Shown here in pieces: positions 35,648-38,867 of a stretch of 38,867 bases of DNA. Numbering within the stretch: the stretch's first letter is position 1; each line of letters begins with the position of its first letter. The stretch comes from Pseudomonas sp. ZH-FAD. Its GTDB lineage: Bacteria; Pseudomonadota; Gammaproteobacteria; Pseudomonadales; Pseudomonadaceae. The position numbers were made by a program, and so were the translations under genes. The notes under the pieces are model-generated. The model was not told where the DNA came from and searched no databases. It saw only the letters and a program-made list of their open reading frames with translations. The stretch spans positions 1-38,867 of the forward strand of contig NZ_PGLR01000052.1 in assembly GCF_002803095.1 (NCBI RefSeq). The letters are read 5' to 3'.

Positions 35648-36988
35648 TCAGAGGAAGGCGAACTTGGCGATGAAGATCACGCACAGCGCATAGAGGCTCA
35701 GCGATACCTTGTCGCTCTGGCCGGTCAGCAGTTTCAGCGTCGCGTAGGTAAGGAAGCCCAGGGCGATGCCGTTGGCGATGGAGAAGGTCAACGGCATCAT
35801 CACCACGGTCACGATGGCCGGAATGGTGTCGGTGTGATCCTTCCAGTCGATGTGCGCCATGCCGCTCATCATCAGCATCGCCACGTAGATCAGCGCGCCG
35901 GCGGTGGCGTACGCCGGGATCATGCCGGCCAGCGGGGCGAAGAACATCGCCGCGAGGAACAGCAGGCCGACGGTCACTGCGGTCAACCCGGTGCGGCCGC
36001 CGGCGGCGACGCCCGAGGCGCTTTCCACGTAGCTGGTTACCGGCGGGCAACCGACCATGGCGCCCACCACGCTAGAAGTGGAGTCGGCTTTCAGGGCCTT
36101 GGACAGGTTGTGAATCTTGCCGTCTTCATCCACCAGATTGGCGCGATGGGCGACGCCCATCAGGGTGCCGGCGGTGTCGAACATGTTCACGAAGAGAAAC
36201 GCCAGGATCACGCTGATCATCGCCACGTTGAACGCGCCGGCAATGTCCATGGCCAGGAAGGTCGGCGCCAGGCTCGGCGGCATCGACACCAGGCCACCGT
36301 ACTCCACCAGGCCCAGGGCCCAGCCGATGGCGGTCACGCCGAGCATGCTGAAGAGGATGGCGCCAAACACGTTGCGGTGGCTGAGCACGGCGATCAGCAG
36401 GAAGCACACGGCGGCGAGCAGCGCAGAAGGATTGCCGAACGAGCCCATGGTCAGCAGGGTAGCCGGGCTGTCGACGACGATACCGGCAGTCTTCAGGCCG
36501 ATCAGGCCGAGGAACAGGCCGACCCCGGCGCCCATGGCGAAGCGCAGGCTCATCGGGATGCTGTTGAGCAGCCATTCGCGGATCTTCGACAGGCTCATGA
36601 TCATGAACAGCACGCCGGAGATGAATACCGCGCCGAGGGCGATCTGCCAGCTATAGCCCATTTCACCGACGACGGTGTAGGTGAAGAAGGCGTTCAGGCC
36701 CATGCCCGGTGCCAGGCCGACTGGCCAGTTGGCGTAAAGGCCCATCAGGAAGCAGCCCAGGGCTGCGCCGATGCAGGTGGCGACGAAGGCGGCACCGTGG
36801 TCGATGCCGGCGCCGGCCATGATGTTGGGGTTGACGAAGATGATGTAGGCCATGGTGACGAAGGTCGTCAGGCCGGCCAGCAGCTCGGTCTTGATGGTGG
36901 TGCGGTGCTCGGTCAGTTTGAAGAAGCGGTCGAGCAGGCCACCTCTTGCCAGTTGATTCGCGTGTTGTTCTTGTTTGACGCTTTCCAC
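35648..36988 (-). CDS. AzgA-type purine permease (adenine/guanine/hypoxanthine)
   Basis: 446 residues from GTG 36988 (GAGGAG upstream). About 13 membrane segments with AzgA/GhxP features: TELLAGLTTFVTMAYIIFVNPNIM near the start, the LAPGMGLNAFFTYTVV motif of TM3, and VGCPPVTSYVESASGVAAGGRTGLTA in TM10. The family are proton symporters for adenine, guanine and hypoxanthine. Its product supplies bases that guanine deaminase and xanthine dehydrogenase bring to urate. It corresponds to PA1519 by position. Its control region has both operators in near-perfect form. Confidence 0.93.
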   Translation of the reverse strand: MESVKQEQHANQLARGGLLDRFFKLTEHRTTIKTELLAGLTTFVTMAYIIFVNPNIMAGAGIDHGAAFVATCIGAALGCFLMGLYANWPVGLAPGMGLNAFFTYTVVGEMGYSWQIALGAVFISGVLFMIMSLSKIREWLLNSIPMSLRFAMGAGVGLFLGLIGLKTAGIVVDSPATLLTMGSFGNPSALLAAVCFLLIAVLSHRNVFGAILFSMLGVTAIGWALGLVEYGGLVSMPPSLAPTFLAMDIAGAFNVAMISVILAFLFVNMFDTAGTLMGVAHRANLVDEDGKIHNLSKALKADSTSSVVGAMVGCPPVTSYVESASGVAAGGRTGLTAVTVGLLFLAAMFFAPLAGMIPAYATAGALIYVAMLMMSGMAHIDWKDHTDTIPAIVTVVMMPLTFSIANGIALGFLTYATLKLLTGQSDKVSLSLYALCVIFIAKFAFL

Positions 36989-37094
36989 AGCGGGTACTCC
37001 TCATCTCTCTTGTTGTGTACCGCCCAGAGCCTTGCGCAAGAACAATGCTCTCTGAGGCAGGCGGTGTTTTCGGTGGTGCTTCCTGGCTAAGTTG

Positions 37095-37146
37095 TTGACC
37101 GAGCGGTCAAGAAGTCACTCGAGCGCGATTATGCGGTTGTATACAA
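37095..37146 (-). promoter_or_regulatory. control region of the purine permease gene, both operators
   Basis: TTGACC-GAGC-GGTCAA (37095-37110) has perfect arms, the best RutR-like site in the window. TTGTATACAA (37137-37146) is also perfect. A possible minus-strand promoter TTGCAT-N16-CATAAT spans the second site, leaving the RutR-like site downstream of the start, the reverse of the gcl order. Confidence 0.7.
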
Positions 37147-37291
37147 AAAATGCAATTAATGTTTTTAATGTTGCATTAATCGCACCAGTCGAACCTGCGG
37201 GTGGAAAAGCGGATGGATTTGGCGACAATCCCTTCAGGACTTTAAATAAAATGCTTATAAAACAAATGGATGGGATTTTTGCTTGGCTGAG

Positions 37292-37315
37292 GACGACGCT
37301 TGATCGAGCGTCGTC
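37292..37315. repeat. perfect hairpin in the azgA-gntR gap
   Basis: GACGACGCT-TGATCG-AGCGTCGTC, without a T run. Purpose unknown. The surrounding 37147-37428 is AT-rich and shows no convincing gene. Confidence 0.5.
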
Positions 37316-37428
37316 TCGGCAGACTGGCCGGGTTCTTAGCCGCTAATGAACTGAGAGGACGGCTGTATATAAAGAAAGAATTTGTTGTTCTGCACTCAGA
37401 GGTGGGTGATATGCGGGCGAGGGTCAGC

Positions 37429-37477
37429 TATGACGTCATACAACGAAGGGTGTGATGGCTGATTGGCTTGTGTACAA
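37429..37477 (+). promoter_or_regulatory. palindromes upstream of the GntR gene
   Basis: A perfect 12-base palindrome TATGACGTCATA (37429-37440) and the regulon-type site TTGTGTACAA (37468-37477), which includes a possible -10 TACAAT. The second suggests that the regulator controls its own gene; the first does not match either regulon motif. Confidence 0.55.
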
Positions 37478-37581
37478 TTGCCTGAATTTTTTTCTGATGT
37501 TTTTTCGCTCGAAGCTTGTCAGCTACCGGGTAGAACACAGTAGAGTCGCAGTGTCGCCGACTCTCATTGACGCGAGCCAGA

Positions 37582-38349
37582 ATGAACGATCAATTGCAGC
37601 CTCTCAAGAAGCAGCCGCGCGTGGGCAAAAGCAGCCGCAGCGGGACTCAGGACGATGTCGTATATGCCCATATCTTCGATGCCATTCTCGAGCAGCGTCT
37701 GGCGCCCGGCACCAAGCTGAGTGAAGAGGCGCTGGGTGAGATCTTCGGCGTCAGTCGCACCATCATTCGCCGCGCCCTGTCACGCCTGGCCCACGAGGGT
37801 GTGGTACTGCTGCGCCCGAACCGCGGTGCGGTAGTCGCCAGCCCGAGCGTCGAAGAAGCTCGGCAGATCTTCTATGCACGCCGCCTGGTAGAGCGTGCCA
37901 TCACCGAACTGGCCGTCGAGCACGCGACAGCCGAGCAGTTGGCCGAGCTGCGGCAGATGGTCAAGGACGAGCAGGACAGTTTCTCCCGTGGTGATCGTGG
38001 TGCAGGTATTCGCCTGTCCGGCGAGTTCCACCTGAAGCTGGCCGAGGCCGCGCGTAACGCGCCGCTGGTGAGTTTCCAGCGCAGCCTGGTGTCGCAGACC
38101 TCGCTGATCATCGCCCAGTACGAAAGTGGCAGCCGCTCGCATTGCTCCTACGACGAACACAACCAGTTGATCGACGCCATCGAGGCGCGCGATGCCGAGC
38201 GTGCGGTGCACCTGATGATGCACCACATGGATCACATCGACAGCAAGCTCAACCTGGACGAGGAAAGCGCCTCGGATGACCTGCACGCGGTGTTCTCGCA
38301 CCTGCTGCAGACCAAGAAGAAGCCCGGCCGCAGCGCTGCCAATCGCTGA
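37582..38349 (+). CDS. GntR-family regulator, FadR subfamily (FCD domain)
   Basis: 255 residues from ATG 37582. The N-terminal winged helix is clear (AHIFDAILEQRLAPGTKLSE, then EIFGVSRTIIRRALSRLAHEGVV, ending LRPNRGAVVASPS). The C-terminal FCD helical bundle shows the Arg and His metal or ligand residues (ARRLVERAITEL, GEFHLKLAEAARN, DEHNQLIDAIEARDAERAVHLMMHHMDHI). FadR-type proteins often bind short GT-N-AC palindromes, so the repeated TTGTATACAA sites in the window are its likely targets, including one before its own gene. It corresponds by position to PA1520. The ligand is unknown; a purine degradation intermediate is plausible. A terminator follows. Confidence 0.92.
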   Translation: MNDQLQPLKKQPRVGKSSRSGTQDDVVYAHIFDAILEQRLAPGTKLSEEALGEIFGVSRTIIRRALSRLAHEGVVLLRPNRGAVVASPSVEEARQIFYARRLVERAITELAVEHATAEQLAELRQMVKDEQDSFSRGDRGAGIRLSGEFHLKLAEAARNAPLVSFQRSLVSQTSLIIAQYESGSRSHCSYDEHNQLIDAIEARDAERAVHLMMHHMDHIDSKLNLDEESASDDLHAVFSHLLQTKKKPGRSAANR

Positions 38350-38367
38350 TTCGTTGCGTGTAACAAG

Positions 38368-38399
38368 AAAGCCCCGCTGCGCGAGCAGCGGGGCTTTTT
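38368..38399 (+). terminator. terminator of the GntR gene
   Basis: GCCCCGCTGC-GCGA-GCAGCGGGGC followed by TTTTT, about 20 bases after the stop. Confidence 0.92.
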
Positions 38400-38440
38400 C
38401 ATTGGTGGTGTCGGCGCTCTGCAGCTGTTTCGACGCTTGT

Positions 38441-38504
38441 GTAGGAGCCGCGCCTCGCGGCGAATTGGGTTGGTAGCAACTTCGCCCCGGGGCGGGGCTC
38501 CCAC
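38441..38504. repeat. REP-like inverted repeat (GTAGGAGCCGCGCC type), second copy
   Basis: GTAGGAGCCGCGCCTCGCGGCGAA faces TTCGCCCCGGGGCGGGGCTCCCAC; related to 25325-25399. Confidence 0.8.
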
Positions 38505-38554
38505 AAGTTGGCGTCCGCCTATCCAATTTTAAGGTAGCTCCGCGCTCAGTTTCA

Positions 38555-38717
38555 GGGTGGGTTAGCCGCTTATCACCGCTACTGGCCACAGCACCTTGCT
38601 AGATGCGGCGTAACCCACCATCGGCGCAACGCGTTCCATCGCCTGGTGGATTACGCGGCGCACCGCTCTCATCCGCGCCCTTACGATTAGCGTTCAGCGC
38701 CGCTTATCCACCCTACG
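38555..38717. repeat. intergenic repeat cluster near the IS
   Basis: GGTGGGTTAGCCGC (38557 on) faces GCGGCGTAACCCACC (to 38619), and GGTGGATTACGCGGCG faces CGCCGCTTATCCACC (to about 38713). Both are of the GGTGGATTA/TAACCCACC type seen between Pseudomonas genes. No gene lies in 38350-38759. Confidence 0.6.
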
Positions 38718-38759
38718 CGGAGTAGCATCCGGCATCACCTTGGGCGGCCTCTGTAGTGG

Positions 38760-38867
38760 TCAACCCATCCCGGACAGTGGGTTAAGTTTCTCTTCGGCCA
38801 CCGCAGGCGGTAACCCGTCGTTGAATTGGTGCGGCCTGACCCAGTTGTAGCGGTGCATCAGGTAATA
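38760..38867 (-). CDS. IS3-family transposase, C-terminal end (partial)
   Basis: On the minus strand an open frame enters from the right edge and ends at TGA 38762-38760, giving 35 residues that include MHRYNWVRPHQFNDGLPP. This is the usual end of the DDE integrase of IS3 elements (RYN-x2-RPH, then N-x-G-x2-P). The element's left end probably lies just beyond the stop, perhaps at TGTAGTGGTCAACCC (38752 on), but the terminal repeat cannot be confirmed without the other end. It sits after the GntR gene, where guanine deaminase and xdh genes follow in P. aeruginosa. Confidence 0.85.
   Translation of the reverse strand, partial: YYLMHRYNWVRPHQFNDGLPPAVAEEKLNPLSGMG

Noticed and set aside
37092..37346. 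84-residue open frame in the gap before the GntR gene
   Set aside because: It starts inside the RutR-like operator region and has no ribosome site or recognisable features.

Overview
The window comes from a Pseudomonas chromosome, probably of the P. mendocina/P. oleovorans or P. aeruginosa side of the genus. It is GC-rich, carries several typical Pseudomonas intergenic repeat types, and its order pyk - glycerate kinase - glxR - hyi - gcl - small GlcG-like gene - TetR - moaA - transporter - urate-catabolism genes - GntR closely follows the order I recall from P. aeruginosa PA1498-PA1520. No rRNA, tRNA or CRISPR array was seen.

Layout. 1-1400 is an AT-richer accessory patch: the 3' end of an unknown gene, a small overlapping partner gene and a small lipoprotein. 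1577-7590 holds a TPR-like lipoprotein and an HscC (Hsp70) gene followed by two tandem membrane-anchored J-like proteins; the second is split by a +1 frameshift at a run of seven T. 7825-13434 is a three-gene RND efflux operon (lipoprotein adaptor, pump, outer-membrane channel). 13457-15551, on the minus strand, holds a poxvirus-type topoisomerase IB and a urea transporter.

15727-38349 is a purine-degradation region. Uptake is represented by a Tsx-like outer-membrane channel, an NCS1 carrier, an NCS2 urate/xanthine carrier and an AzgA-type purine carrier. Ring opening uses PuuD (membrane urate oxidase with a cytochrome c domain), HiuH, UraD and PuuE (allantoinase). AllA releases glyoxylate and urea. 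Gcl, GlxR (with Hyi), glycerate kinase and pyruvate kinase then take glyoxylate to pyruvate. A MoaA paralogue probably supports molybdenum cofactor supply for xanthine dehydrogenase, which is not in the window. Allantoicase, needed between PuuE and AllA, is also absent from the window.

The main regulatory observation is that two palindromes recur at the purine promoters. One is TTGTATACAA-like; the other is TTGACC-N4-GGTCAA-like. The second matches the RutR consensus, and the local TetR gene has a RutR-type ligand domain. The first probably belongs to the local FadR-type GntR regulator. Six control regions carry both, and at several of them the sites overlap predicted -10 or -35 elements. This suggests a two-repressor regulon.

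The right end holds repeat elements and the C-terminal end of an IS3-family transposase, at the place where guanine deaminase and xdh genes follow in P. aeruginosa.
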